A stretch of DNA of 64,000 nucleotides, from the NCBI GenBank assembly GCA_945862295.1, contig CAMAXT010000004.1:1-64000 (forward strand), read 5' to 3'. The DNA comes from Pseudobacteriovorax antillogorgiicola (GTDB lineage Bacteria > Bdellovibrionota_B > Oligoflexia > Oligoflexales > CAIYRB01). The notes beneath the pieces were generated by a model. It saw only the letters and a program-made list of their open reading frames with translations. It was not told the DNA's origin and searched no databases. The position numbers and the translations under genes were made by a program. Positions 1-8,564 of this stretch are shown here, in pieces (the first letter of the stretch is position 1; every line of letters starts with the position of its first letter).

Positions 1-135
1 GAGGTTTTTTTGGCCTGCGATCTGAATTGCGTACAAAACCACGAATACGGCAAAGAGGAGCGTCACCATGTCGGCGTAACTCACAAGCCATCGTTCGTGG
101 TTTTCAAATGCAGGACACTTTGCTTTGATACCCAT
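1..135 (-). CDS. motB: Flagellar motor stator protein MotB (N-terminal part, runs off window)
   Basis: Only the first 45 codons are inside the window; the frame is open to base 1. The peptide has the MotB N-terminus: a short cytoplasmic stretch, then WLVSYADMVTLLFAVFVVLY, the single membrane helix with the conserved aspartate (YADM) that carries protons through the stator. MotB pairs with MotA and anchors the stator to peptidoglycan through a C-terminal OmpA-like domain, which lies outside the window. It starts 14 bases after the motA stop, so the two are surely co-transcribed. It is not in the ORF track because its stop is outside the window. Confidence 0.93.
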   Translation of the reverse strand, partial: MGIKAKCPAFENHERWLVSYADMVTLLFAVFVVLYAIQIAGQKNL

Positions 136-149
136 TAAGGTCTGTTACC

Positions 150-908
150 TTATTCTTCGGATTTTTTGCCGTGACAGAATACCGCTAGTTTCTCTTCAAT
201 AACTTTTGGGTTCATACCGGAGAGAATTCCTTCAACCCCAATCGTAACCATCGCTCGTGCGTGACCTTCGATAACGGCTTTGCGTTTGATCTTCTTTCCG
301 ATCGGCAGGAAGAAAATGTTAGCCGATCCTACTCCGTATAGCGTCGCAACGAACGCAATCGCAATACCAGGACCGATCGCGTCAGGATTGTTTAAGTTCT
401 CCATAACGTGAATCAGACCAAGTACCGCACCGAGAATTCCGATCGTTGGTGCAATCGCACCCAAGTCTTCCCAGAAGTGAACGGCTACTTCTTGTTCTTC
501 AAAAACGATATGCGCCTCAGTCTCAAGTGTATCGCGAATAACATTAGGATCCGTTCCATCGACTGCGAGTTTGATCGCCTTCGCCAGTGGTTCAAATTTA
601 ATGCCTTCACGCTTTTTCTCTAATGCAAGGATCGATTCTTTACGAGCAGTTTGCGCAAGATCTAAAATGTCTTTTAAAATTTCGTCCGGATCAGCTGTTG
701 GATTTTTTAGAAATGTTCCTAGTGCTTTGACCGAAGCGATCAGATCACTAAGTGGGTAAGCCACCATAATTGAGCCTAACGTACCACCACCCACGATAAT
801 TGCTGCCGTAAACTGAATAACTGAGCCAATGTGCCCACCTTCCATGATCATTCCGCCGATGATCGCCACAAGCGCAATCACTGGGCCAAGTAAACTCGTT
901 ATATCCAT
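150..908 (-). CDS. motA: Flagellar motor stator protein MotA
   Basis: Membrane subunit of the proton- or sodium-driven flagellar stator, 252 aa. It opens MDITSLLGPVIALVAIIGG and has four hydrophobic segments: two near the N-terminus and two around residues 150-215, where GAIAPTIGILGAVLGLI and IAIAFVATLYGVGSANIFFLP match the family's last two helices. The listed ORF starts 29 codons earlier. The ATG at 908 is preferred because it matches the usual MotA N-terminus and has a GGAG ribosome-binding site about 9 bases upstream. It lies between flbD and motB, a common flagellar gene order. The cytoplasmic loop carries the charged residues that contact FliG. Confidence 0.96.
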   Translation of the reverse strand: MDITSLLGPVIALVAIIGGMIMEGGHIGSVIQFTAAIIVGGGTLGSIMVAYPLSDLIASVKALGTFLKNPTADPDEILKDILDLAQTARKESILALEKKREGIKFEPLAKAIKLAVDGTDPNVIRDTLETEAHIVFEEQEVAVHFWEDLGAIAPTIGILGAVLGLIHVMENLNNPDAIGPGIAIAFVATLYGVGSANIFFLPIGKKIKRKAVIEGHARAMVTIGVEGILSGMNPKVIEEKLAVFCHGKKSEE

Positions 909-1004
909 CCTGGATAACTCCGCTAAAAGTGAAATGTTTACGGCATCAAAAAGGCAAAAAAAAATGGCCTTTAAGTTGAATCGGAACCTAAACAACGGAT
1001 GTTG

Positions 1005-1205
1005 TCAGTTAGATGTTTTTAGAGATGTAAGGACTTTACGTTTATATTCTATCACGCGGGCTTCGACTTCTTCTAGAGACTCGGTCACAATCATGCTGTC
1101 GCCGTTTAAGAAGATCACCACAGTATCAGGTGTGCATTCGAAGAGTTTCACCGTCTCAATATTCACAAGAACTCTAGATTTATCCAGTCTTGTTAGTAGT
1201 ATCAC
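1005..1205 (-). CDS. flbD: Flagellar FlbD family protein
   Basis: Small protein of about 66 aa matching the FlbD family, a conserved small protein found beside motA/motB in many bacteria. Its precise role is unclear. Family features are the LTRL start, the central TPDTVVIFLNGDSMIVTES and the C-terminal VEARVIEYKRKV. The ORF track begins at TTG 1226. I prefer the GTG at 1205 (VILLTRL) because family members start there and a GAGG motif lies 8 bases upstream. It heads the flbD-motA-motB set with a 96-base gap to motA. Confidence 0.85.
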   Translation of the reverse strand: MILLTRLDKSRVLVNIETVKLFECTPDTVVIFLNGDSMIVTESLEEVEARVIEYKRKVLTSLKTSN

Positions 1206-1225
1206 GGCATATACCTCGGGTTTCA

Positions 1226-1253
1226 ACCCGCCGAAGCCTCGGCGTAGGCGGGT
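1226..1253. repeat. REP-like palindrome between flbD and the TauE-like gene
   Basis: ACCCGCC at 1226-1232 pairs with GGCGGGT at 1247-1253. The loop contains a second complementary pair (GCCG/CGGC), so two alternative hairpins can form. The GC-rich content contrasts with the AT-rich flanks. It resembles short dispersed extragenic palindromes, but no second copy was found in this window. Confidence 0.5.
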
Positions 1254-1388
1254 GCTTGTCTAGTAACCATCCTTTGAAAGGGTACGTTCTTAGATTCTAC
1301 AGTGTCAAATTATAAGGTTTTAAAATTATAAGATTGATTTAGTTTTTTCTAGGAAATGGAAATTGAACTTCCATTCAATCTAAAATGA
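1253..1388 (+). repeat. Leader repeat copy A (upstream of the TauE-like gene)
   Basis: About 135 bases that align, with substitutions and small gaps, to 2333-2468 upstream of prfB. Shared blocks include TGCTTGTCTARTAACCATC, CAGWGTCAAATT, TATAAGATT, GGAAATGGAAAT and CAATCTMAAATGAG. In copy B the last block contains the prfB start codon. In copy A the equivalent ATG opens only a 10-codon frame (MEIELPFNLK, then TGA). Copy A may therefore be a duplicated prfB promoter/leader, or both may be copies of an unknown regulatory element. Confidence 0.7.
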
Positions 1389-1410
1389 GGCCATTGGGGC
1401 CGAGGAATAC

Positions 1411-2151
1411 GTGATCATTTTCCAGACATATTTCATACTGATTTACTTCACCTGCTTCGTGACTGCAATTGTCTCGGCTACCTTCGGCTTTCTTGGGGGA
1501 ACGATCCTCCTCGCGGTGCTTGCGCAGTTCATGCGCATGGACGCGGTCATTCCCATTCATGGTTTCATTCAACTGATTTCCAACAGCTCTCGTGCGTGGA
1601 TGTTACGACCACACATCTCATGGCTGATTTGCCGGGAGTCGATCATCGGCACCATCATAGGCGGCATTGTAGGATATTTTTATCTGATCCAGATTCCCGA
1701 AAATGTTTTCAATGTCTGCCTTGGATTTTTTATTCTATTTGTGACTTTTGTTCCAAAGTTTAAAGCTAACATCAAATTCAAGTATAAATGGCTGGCAATC
1801 GGTTTTCTTGTCAGTTCGGTCGGATTATTCATGGGAGCGGTTGGCACTCTAGTGGGTTCTTTGCTATTCGCAGAAAACTTAGAAAGAAAACCGATGGTCG
1901 CGACCCAAGCGATGCTGCAAAGCGTGGTTCACGTCGCCAAGATCATTGTTTTTACTATGCTTGGATTCTCATTGGCTCCTTGGATTTATTTGATAGCGGG
2001 TTGTGTTGTTGCAACCTATGCTGGAACGTATGTCGGCACAAAAGTCTTAGACAAAATTCCGCAAAAATTATTTCGCACGTTGATCACGATCATTCTTGTC
2101 GGACTCTCAATCCGGTTGATTTGGAGCGGCTTCGTTACGTCCACTGTTTGA
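1411..2151 (+). CDS. TauE/SafE-family membrane permease (sulfite exporter-like)
   Basis: A 246-aa polytopic membrane protein with about eight hydrophobic segments in two halves, as in the TauE/SafE (former DUF81) family of putative anion or organosulfonate exporters. Supporting features are the N-terminal FGFLGGTILLAVLA, the mid-protein GLFMGAVGTLVGSLLFA and a C-terminal helix ending at VTSTV. Length is typical. The start is GTG, with GAGG about 6 bases upstream. It stands alone, and its leader is a diverged copy of the prfB leader. The substrate cannot be told from sequence. Confidence 0.75.
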   Translation: MIIFQTYFILIYFTCFVTAIVSATFGFLGGTILLAVLAQFMRMDAVIPIHGFIQLISNSSRAWMLRPHISWLICRESIIGTIIGGIVGYFYLIQIPENVFNVCLGFFILFVTFVPKFKANIKFKYKWLAIGFLVSSVGLFMGAVGTLVGSLLFAENLERKPMVATQAMLQSVVHVAKIIVFTMLGFSLAPWIYLIAGCVVATYAGTYVGTKVLDKIPQKLFRTLITIILVGLSIRLIWSGFVTSTV

Positions 2152-2332
2152 TCTGTTCCCATGGGGTTCAATAAAACTGGAAACTTTTCAGGGTAGATTT
2201 CGGGAGCCTGGATGAGACATCAAACCACGCTTTACGACTCTCGCGTGCTCCCGCGCTGCGAGTAATGAGATGTATTTACAATGGATTTTTAAAATCCACC
2301 GAAGTTTAGTCATATATCCTTAGGGCAGCTTT

Positions 2333-2468
2333 TGCTTGTCTAATAACCATCATATGATTATGGTACGGACTCTGTTTTTACAGAGTCAAATTCTAAAGCT
2401 ATAAGATTACACAATAGATTCGGTTTTTCGGGGGATGGAAATGGATTATCAATCAATCTCAAATGAGA
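2333..2468 (+). repeat. Leader repeat copy B (upstream of and into prfB)
   Basis: Second copy of the 1253-1388 element. It ends inside the first codons of prfB, whose ATG (2441) and ribosome-binding site (GGGGGA) lie within the repeat. Just upstream (2282-2298) is a short perfect palindrome, TGGATTTT-T-AAAATCCA. No gene was seen in 2152-2440. Confidence 0.7.
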
Positions 2469-3548
2469 CGAAGAGAGCTAAAGAAAAATACACCCGCGTA
2501 TGGGGGTTTCTTTGACATCCCTGGCAAAGAGCAACAGCTCGCCAGACTAGCGGACCAAATCGAATCCGATCCAAATTTTTGGAGCAATCCAGAAAAGTCT
2601 GCGCCGATCCTCAAAGAAAAGAAAGTTCTTGAAGTCGCGATCAGCCGAGCAAAAAAACTCACATCTGTTACCGAAGACCTAGACGCAGCGCTAGAATTAG
2701 CTGCTGAAGGTGAAGATGCTTATATTGCAGAAGCAGAAGCACTGCTCATCGGCCTCCAAAATGAGCTGAAGGCTCTTGAAGTGCAAAGTCTCTTAGGCGG
2801 CGAGACCGATCTTAACGACGCCATTCTCACAATCAACGCCGGCGCGGGTGGTACAGAATCTTGCGATTGGTCCTCTATGCTCATGCGTCAATACTTACGC
2901 TACTGTGAGCGCAAAGGTTGGGAATCTGAAATCATCGACATCCTCGACGGCGAAGGTGCGGGTATCAAGAGTGTAACCATCGGTGTAAAGGGTGCCTACG
3001 CTTACGGCTTGCTTAAAGCAGAGTCAGGGGTGCATCGCCTTGTACGGATCAGTCCATTCGACTCAAACGCAAGGCGCCATACGTCGTTCTCATCTGTTTT
3101 CGTCACACCCGTTGTCGATGACAGCATTGTTATCGAGATCAATCCAGCTGATTTAAAAATAGACACCTTCCGCGCGTCTGGATCCGGTGGTCAGCACGTT
3201 AACAAAACCGACTCCGCTGTCCGTATTACACATGCACCCAGCGGTATTATTGTGCAGAGTCAGAACCAAAGATCTCAGCATCAAAACAAAGAAACATCGA
3301 TGAAACTCTTGCGCAGTGCACTTTATGAGAGAGAACTCGAAGAACGCCGCAAGACTGCATCTGCTCTTGAAGCAACCAAGTCTGACAACAGTTGGGGCAG
3401 TCAGATTAGAAGCTACGTCCTTCATCCATACCAGCTTGTTAAGGATCACCGCACCGAAATTGAGACTTCCGACTCCGCCGGTTTTCTAGACGGCAACATC
3501 GAACCCTTCATCAACGAATTCCTTGTTAAAACTAGGTTACCTTCCTGA
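2441..3548 (+). CDS. prfB: Peptide chain release factor 2, expressed by programmed +1 frameshift
   Basis: RF2 releases peptides at UGA and UAA codons. The ORF track gives only the downstream frame from 2463. The real start is ATG 2441 (RBS GGGGGA): 24 codons read MDYQSISNETKRAKEKYTRV WGFL in frame, then CTT TGA C, where a +1 slip enters the long frame at GAC 2514. The product is about 368 aa, close to the family's usual ~365. The main frame has the GGQ loop (RASGSGGQHVNKTDSAVRITH, around residue 250) and the codon-recognition region. Its leader is duplicated upstream of the preceding gene. A hairpin terminator follows. Confidence 0.95.
2501..2516 (+). promoter_or_regulatory. prfB programmed frameshift site
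   Basis: TGG GGG TTT CTT TGA C reproduces the classical RF2 autoregulatory site: a Shine-Dalgarno-like G-run, a 3-base spacer, the slippery CUU, the in-frame UGA stop at 2513-2515 and a following C. Low RF2 favours the +1 slip and hence more RF2. The mechanism is established for the family; its presence here is read directly. Confidence 0.95.
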
Positions 3549-3572
3549 ATTGTTAAATGTACCAAATGAGAC

Positions 3573-3606
3573 CCCCGCGCTACGAAGAATAAATCGCAGC
3601 GCGGGG
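3573..3606 (+). terminator. Hairpin terminator downstream of prfB
   Basis: CCCCGCGCT (3573-3581) pairs perfectly with AGCGCGGGG (3598-3606) across a 16-base loop. A weak T-run (ATTCGATTTTT) follows. It lies 24 bases after the prfB stop. Confidence 0.65.
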
Positions 3607-3684
3607 ATTCGATTTTTGGCCGTTAAATTGGCTGAATCCTGTATAATTAAAGCAGTATTTGGTTCAATCAAAACGGCGTTTGGT

Positions 3685-3720
3685 GTGATCGGACTGATCA
3701 CTACAAAGATACATCTTTGT
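3685..3720. promoter_or_regulatory. Two adjacent inverted repeats upstream of prkA
   Basis: GTGATC-GGACT-GATCAC (3685-3701) is followed after one base by ACAAAGAT-AC-ATCTTTGT (3703-3720). They sit about 130 bases before the prkA start in a gene-free stretch. They could be paired operators or hairpins in the transcript. Nothing else was recognised in 3607-3848. Confidence 0.4.
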
Positions 3721-3848
3721 AACTACCAATTCGTTTCAAGGTAACTATGGGTCTACATAAGGCTCGTATATACTGAGTGTTCACAAATCGTAGTGCACTT
3801 TCGCATCTGAAATTCGCGCAGAACATATTTTTGGAAAAGGAGTTCCCA

Positions 3849-5915
3849 ATGGATGCACAGCGGCTGTTTGATCTGATAAACAGCAAAGAGTTCGGCAAAG
3901 AGTTTGCTGATTTGAACTGGCAAGGTTCTTTCCGCGACTATCTAAATGTCGTTCTGGAAAGACCAGAAGTTGCTCGAACCGCATTTCAGCGTGTTTATGA
4001 CATGATCATGACCTACGGCAGCAAAAACTATATTGAATATAAAAAAGAAATCACACACTACAACTTCTTCGACGACCCTCATGATAACGGCAAAGACGCG
4101 ATCTTCGGTCTCGACGTCCACTTGCAGAAGCTTGTAAACGTGTTCAAAGCTGCTGCCCAACGCTACGGCCCTGAAAAAAGAGTTATTCTTCTACACGGAC
4201 CAGTAGGATCTTCTAAATCAACGATTGCTCGCCTTCTCAAAAAAGGTCTAGAGCGCTACTCGAAAACTCCAGATGGCGCGCTCTACACCTACACATGGAA
4301 TAATCTAGCTGACATCCTTGAGATGGAAGACGTCATGCCGTGCCCTGTGCACGAAGAACCGCTCCACCTTATTCCATTTGAGCAGCGCGAAACCGTTCTT
4401 ACTCAGCTCAATCAAAACCGTGACCGCGGTAAAAGCGTTCACATCGAAGGTGATACCTGTCCGGCCTGCCGCTTCGTGTACCGGGCACTGATGGAGCATT
4501 ACAAAGGCAGCTGGGATAAAGTTATCTCAAATCACATCCAAGTACGCCGTTTGGTTCTATCTGAACGTGACCGCGTGGGAATTGGCACATACCAACCGAA
4601 AGACGAAAAAAACCAGGACTCAACAGAACTCACTGGTGACATTAATTACCGGAAAATTGCCATCTACGGTTCAGACTCTGACCCGAGAGCGTTCAACTTT
4701 GACGGTGAATTCAACGTCGCAAACCGAGGTATCATCGAATTCATCGAGGTACTTAAACTCGACGTTGCGTTCCTTTACGACCTTTTGACTGCCAGTCAGG
4801 AACACAAGATCAAACCTAAGAAATTTGCTCAGTGTGACATCGACGAGGTCATTATCGGCCACACGAACGAACCAGAATTTAGAAAACTTCTTGGCAACGA
4901 GTTCATGGAAGCACTTCGAGATAGAACGATCAAAATCGACGTGCCATACATCACTAAGCTCAAAGAAGAGATCAAGATCTACGAGAAAGATTTTAACTCG
5001 GTATCAGTACCACACATTCATATCGCACCGCATACCCTAGAGATGGCAGCGATGTGGTCGATCCTGACGCGCCTTGAAGAGCCTAAAAAAGCAAATCTAA
5101 CACTTTTGCAAAAACTAAAACTCTACAACGGCAAGACTTCTCAGCAGTTCACAGAAGACAACATCAAGGAACTCCGCAAAGAAGCTAAGCGTGAAGGAAT
5201 GGACGGGGTCAGCCCTCGTTACATCCAAGATAAAATCTCAAACGCACTCGTTCTTGATAAAGGTGCGGGTTGTATCAACCCGTTCATCGTTCTTAACGAG
5301 CTTGAGTCTGGCCTAAAGGGTCACTCACTGATCAATAACGACGAAGTCCGCAAGCACTACAAAGAGCTGCTCTCTGATGTTAAGCGCGAATACGAAGATA
5401 TGGTTAAGCACGAAGTTCAGCGTGCGATCTCTGCAGATGAGTCGGCGATCGACAAACTCTGCGGTAACTACATCGACAACGTTAAAGCTTATGTTCAGAG
5501 AGAAAAAGTTCGCAATCCGTTCACTGGCGCTGACGAAGAACCAGATGAAAGACTGATGCGTTCAATCGAAGAGAAGATCGACATTCCTGAAAGCAGAAAA
5601 GACGACTTCCGGCGTGAGATCATGAACTACATCGGAGCTCTTGCGCTCGACGGTAAATCTTTCGACTTCAGAACTAACGAGAGACTCCACCGCGCTCTTG
5701 AGCTCAAGATGTTCGAAGACCAAAAAGATACGATCAAACTCACAACGCTTGTTTCAAACGTTGTTGACCGTGAAACGCAAGCTAAGATCGACGTTGTTAA
5801 GAACAGACTGATCAAGAACTACGGTTACTGTGAAATCTGCGCAAGTGACGTCCTTGCATTCGTAGCTAGTATCTTTGCTCGAGGCGATGTGTCTAAGTCT
5901 GACAAAGATAAATAA
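3849..5915 (+). CDS. prkA: PrkA family serine protein kinase
   Basis: 688 aa, slightly longer than typical PrkA (about 640). The N-terminal PrkA AAA domain has a Walker A loop, GPVGSSKST, near residue 117, and a cysteine set (CPVHEEP...CPACRF) around 170-215. The C-terminal third is the PrkA kinase-like region. The family is linked to stress and nutrient-starvation signalling and, in spore formers, sporulation. The listed ORF begins 24 codons upstream; ATG 3849 (MDAQRLF) is chosen for its GGAG ribosome-binding site and family N-terminus. It heads the prkA-yeaH-spoVR set, 41 bases before the next gene. Confidence 0.95.
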   Translation: MDAQRLFDLINSKEFGKEFADLNWQGSFRDYLNVVLERPEVARTAFQRVYDMIMTYGSKNYIEYKKEITHYNFFDDPHDNGKDAIFGLDVHLQKLVNVFKAAAQRYGPEKRVILLHGPVGSSKSTIARLLKKGLERYSKTPDGALYTYTWNNLADILEMEDVMPCPVHEEPLHLIPFEQRETVLTQLNQNRDRGKSVHIEGDTCPACRFVYRALMEHYKGSWDKVISNHIQVRRLVLSERDRVGIGTYQPKDEKNQDSTELTGDINYRKIAIYGSDSDPRAFNFDGEFNVANRGIIEFIEVLKLDVAFLYDLLTASQEHKIKPKKFAQCDIDEVIIGHTNEPEFRKLLGNEFMEALRDRTIKIDVPYITKLKEEIKIYEKDFNSVSVPHIHIAPHTLEMAAMWSILTRLEEPKKANLTLLQKLKLYNGKTSQQFTEDNIKELRKEAKREGMDGVSPRYIQDKISNALVLDKGAGCINPFIVLNELESGLKGHSLINNDEVRKHYKELLSDVKREYEDMVKHEVQRAISADESAIDKLCGNYIDNVKAYVQREKVRNPFTGADEEPDERLMRSIEEKIDIPESRKDDFRREIMNYIGALALDGKSFDFRTNERLHRALELKMFEDQKDTIKLTTLVSNVVDRETQAKIDVVKNRLIKNYGYCEICASDVLAFVASIFARGDVSKSDKDK

Positions 5916-5956
5916 GCGGGACTTAGCTCAGGTGGTAAGGTTTTAGGGAGTTTCTA

Positions 5957-7066
5957 ATGGCTATGCATATGGAATCGGACTTAAACCGGTTCCGGAAAAT
6001 TGTTCGCGGCAAAGTTAAAAAAGAGTTACGCCGTTTTATTTCCAGTGGTGACCTTATTGGTCGCCAGGGAAAGAAAACCGTCACGATCCCTTTGCCACGA
6101 ATTGATATTCCTCACTTCCAATTTGGTAGTGGTGAGCAAGGTGGCGTCGGCCAGGGTGAAGGTGAAGTCGGTGACTCTGTCGGTCAAGGCGATCCACAGC
6201 CAGGTCAAGGCGAAGCCGGTGAAGGCGAAGGCAAGCATTCTCTTGAAGTCGATGTCACTCTTGAAGAGTTAGCTCAGATTTTAGGCGAGGAACTCCAACT
6301 CCCGAATATCGAGAACAAGGGCAAGAAGAACATCGAAGACAAGCAGTACAAATATACTGGTGTCCTTCGTCAAGGGCCGGAATCACTTAAGCACTTTAAG
6401 CGCACGTACAAAGAAGCTCTCAAGCGCGCTATCTCAACTGGAAGCTATGATCTAGACAATCCGATCATTATTCCAATCAAAGAAGATAAACGCTTTCGTA
6501 GCTACAAAGTCACCAATCTACCCGTAGCCAACGCCGTTATTGTTTACATGATGGACGTTTCGGGTTCGATGGGTGATGAGCAGAAAGAAATCGTAAGGCT
6601 TACGAGCTTCTGGCTCGATACCTGGCTAAGCACGCAATATGAAGGTCTAGAGCGCCGTTACATCATTCACGATGCGACAGCCCGCGAAGTGGACCAGAAC
6701 ACGTTCTACCGGACAAAAGAATCGGGCGGGACACTTATTAGTTCTGCTTACCGCTTGGCTCTTAAACTGATCGAAGATCATTATCCAGCATCTGAATGGA
6801 ACATCTATTTATTTCACTTCTCAGACGGTGACAATTGGTCAGGAAACGACACTGCTGAATGTATGAAACTTCTCGAGACAACCCTACTTCCGGCTTCAAA
6901 CCTGTTTTGCTACGGCCAGGTAGAGTCTCGTTACGGATCAGGTCAGTTTCTTAGAGATCTGCAGAAGCATTTCGGAGAGAATTCGAACAAGATCACGTTA
7001 GCGCAGATCAAAGACCGCGAAGCTATCGTTGACGCGATAAAAGTCTTCCTGGGTAAAGGAAAATAG
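5957..7066 (+). CDS. YeaH/YhbH family (DUF444) VWA-domain protein
   Basis: 369 aa. After a basic N-terminus and a Gly/Gln/Glu-rich low-complexity stretch (residues about 55-95), the C-terminal half is a von Willebrand A fold with the MIDAS motif MMDVSGSMG near residue 198. The YeaH family is almost always encoded between prkA and spoVR/ycgB, as here, and is thought to work with the PrkA kinase. The start ATG has AGGGAG 6 bases upstream. It is followed 4 bases later by spoVR, so the three genes form one operon. Confidence 0.93.
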   Translation: MAMHMESDLNRFRKIVRGKVKKELRRFISSGDLIGRQGKKTVTIPLPRIDIPHFQFGSGEQGGVGQGEGEVGDSVGQGDPQPGQGEAGEGEGKHSLEVDVTLEELAQILGEELQLPNIENKGKKNIEDKQYKYTGVLRQGPESLKHFKRTYKEALKRAISTGSYDLDNPIIIPIKEDKRFRSYKVTNLPVANAVIVYMMDVSGSMGDEQKEIVRLTSFWLDTWLSTQYEGLERRYIIHDATAREVDQNTFYRTKESGGTLISSAYRLALKLIEDHYPASEWNIYLFHFSDGDNWSGNDTAECMKLLETTLLPASNLFCYGQVESRYGSGQFLRDLQKHFGENSNKITLAQIKDREAIVDAIKVFLGKGK

Positions 7067-7070
7067 AGAG

Positions 7071-8564
7071 ATGATGAAGGGCTACAACACCCAACTGACC
7101 CCAGAACTGCAGGAGATTGCGGATCGGCTTGGCGCGGTCGCAAAAGATGCTGGTCTTGACATATTCGACACGGTTTTTGAGTTGGTTGACTATAAGCAGC
7201 TAAATGAAATCGCAGCCTACGGCGGATTTCCAACACGCTACCCGCACTGGCGCTGGGGTATGGAGTACGAGCGTCTATCAAAGAGCTACACCTACGGCCT
7301 CTCGATTATTTACGAGATGGTCATCAACAATGACCCTTGCTACGCCTATCTTTTAAGAGCAAACGATCTCGTTTATCAAAAGACAGTGATCGCCCATGTG
7401 TACGGCCACTGCGACTTTTTCAAAAACAATTACTGGTTCTCAAAAACCAACCGAAAAATGCTCAATCAGATGGCCAACCATGCAACCGTGGTACGCAAGT
7501 TAGTCAACGAAGTTGGACAAGACGAGATCGAGACTTTCATCGACACCTGTCTCTCTCTTGAAAACTTAATCGACATCCATTCGCCGTTTAAAACAGCACC
7601 GAAAGCTCGTAGCACCGAAGATGCGATGCGGCCGAATGATCCGCCGAAGCTTCGCTCTAAAAACTACATGGATAAATACGTCAATCCAGCAGAATTCATG
7701 GCGCAACAGCAACAGAAACAAGTTGAGAACGCTCAGAAAACTCAAACGTTCCCCTCCAGTCCCGAGCGCGACATTCTCAAGTTTCTTCTTGATCACGCGC
7801 CTATGGCTAACTGGGAAAAACGCATCTTGAATATGATTCGAGATGAGTCCTATTATTTCGCTCCGCAGGCCCAAACCAAGATCATGAATGAAGGCTGGGC
7901 AACCTACTGGCACAGTAAGATGATGACTCAACTCGCTCCTCTCAGTGGAAGTGAAATCGTCGACTACTGCGACCACTACGCCGGCGTCGTTGCATCTCAG
8001 CCAGGTGGACTCAATCCGTATAAATTAGGGGTAGAACTCCTTAGGCACGTAGAACGCCGCTGGGACAGAGGCCAATTTGGTCTTGAGTACCTGCACTGCG
8101 ACGATCCAAAAGTCCGCGCTGCCTGGGACACTAAAGCAGGTCTTGGAAAACAAAAGCTTTTTGAAATCAGAAAATTCCACAACGACATTACCTTTCTCGA
8201 TGAATTCCTTGACGAAGACTTCTGTCACCAGACCAAGATGTTTATTTACGACTTTGATCGTCGTAACAACGAATATGTCATCTCGAGCAGAGACTTCAAA
8301 GCGATCAAGAAGTCGCTGCTGTCGCAGTTGACGAACTTCGGTCAACCGATCATGAAAGTTATCGATGGTAACTTTAAAAATAGAGGCGAATTGCTGATTT
8401 CCCATCTGCACGAAGGCACCGATCTGAAGCACAACACGGCCTTAGAGACTTTGAAAAATCTATATCGTGTCTGGAAACGTCCAGTGCATGTAGAAACTAT
8501 TATCGAAGACGTGAAGAGAAGAATTTCTTATGATGGGACAAATCATCAAATTGAAAAAATCTGA
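7071..8564 (+). CDS. spoVR: SpoVR/YcgB family protein
   Basis: 497 aa, typical length for the SpoVR family. Recognisable features are the N-terminal GGFPTRYPHWRWGMEYERL and the FKNNYWFSKTN, MNEGWATYWHSKMM and YLHCDDPKVRAAWD blocks. The family is required for proper spore cortex in Bacillus. In Gram-negatives it is co-expressed with prkA and yeaH in stationary phase; its biochemistry is unknown. Two start codons are adjacent (ATGATG). Its last 35 bases overlap the next gene. Confidence 0.95.
   Translation: MMKGYNTQLTPELQEIADRLGAVAKDAGLDIFDTVFELVDYKQLNEIAAYGGFPTRYPHWRWGMEYERLSKSYTYGLSIIYEMVINNDPCYAYLLRANDLVYQKTVIAHVYGHCDFFKNNYWFSKTNRKMLNQMANHATVVRKLVNEVGQDEIETFIDTCLSLENLIDIHSPFKTAPKARSTEDAMRPNDPPKLRSKNYMDKYVNPAEFMAQQQQKQVENAQKTQTFPSSPERDILKFLLDHAPMANWEKRILNMIRDESYYFAPQAQTKIMNEGWATYWHSKMMTQLAPLSGSEIVDYCDHYAGVVASQPGGLNPYKLGVELLRHVERRWDRGQFGLEYLHCDDPKVRAAWDTKAGLGKQKLFEIRKFHNDITFLDEFLDEDFCHQTKMFIYDFDRRNNEYVISSRDFKAIKKSLLSQLTNFGQPIMKVIDGNFKNRGELLISHLHEGTDLKHNTALETLKNLYRVWKRPVHVETIIEDVKRRISYDGTNHQIEKI

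Noticed and set aside
408-1263. Plus-strand ORFs opposite motA/flbD (408-623, 571-759, 829-1263)
   Set aside because: Antisense shadows of clear flagellar genes; no family-like sequence.
1788-2174. 128-aa ORF overlapping the TauE-like gene
   Set aside because: Frame-shifted shadow; Arg/Cys-rich and without motifs.
5916-5956. tRNA-like stretch (GGACTTAGCTCAGGTGGTAAGG) between prkA and the yeaH-like gene
   Set aside because: Contains a D-loop-like phrase, but no acceptor stem, anticodon arm or T-loop fits in the space.
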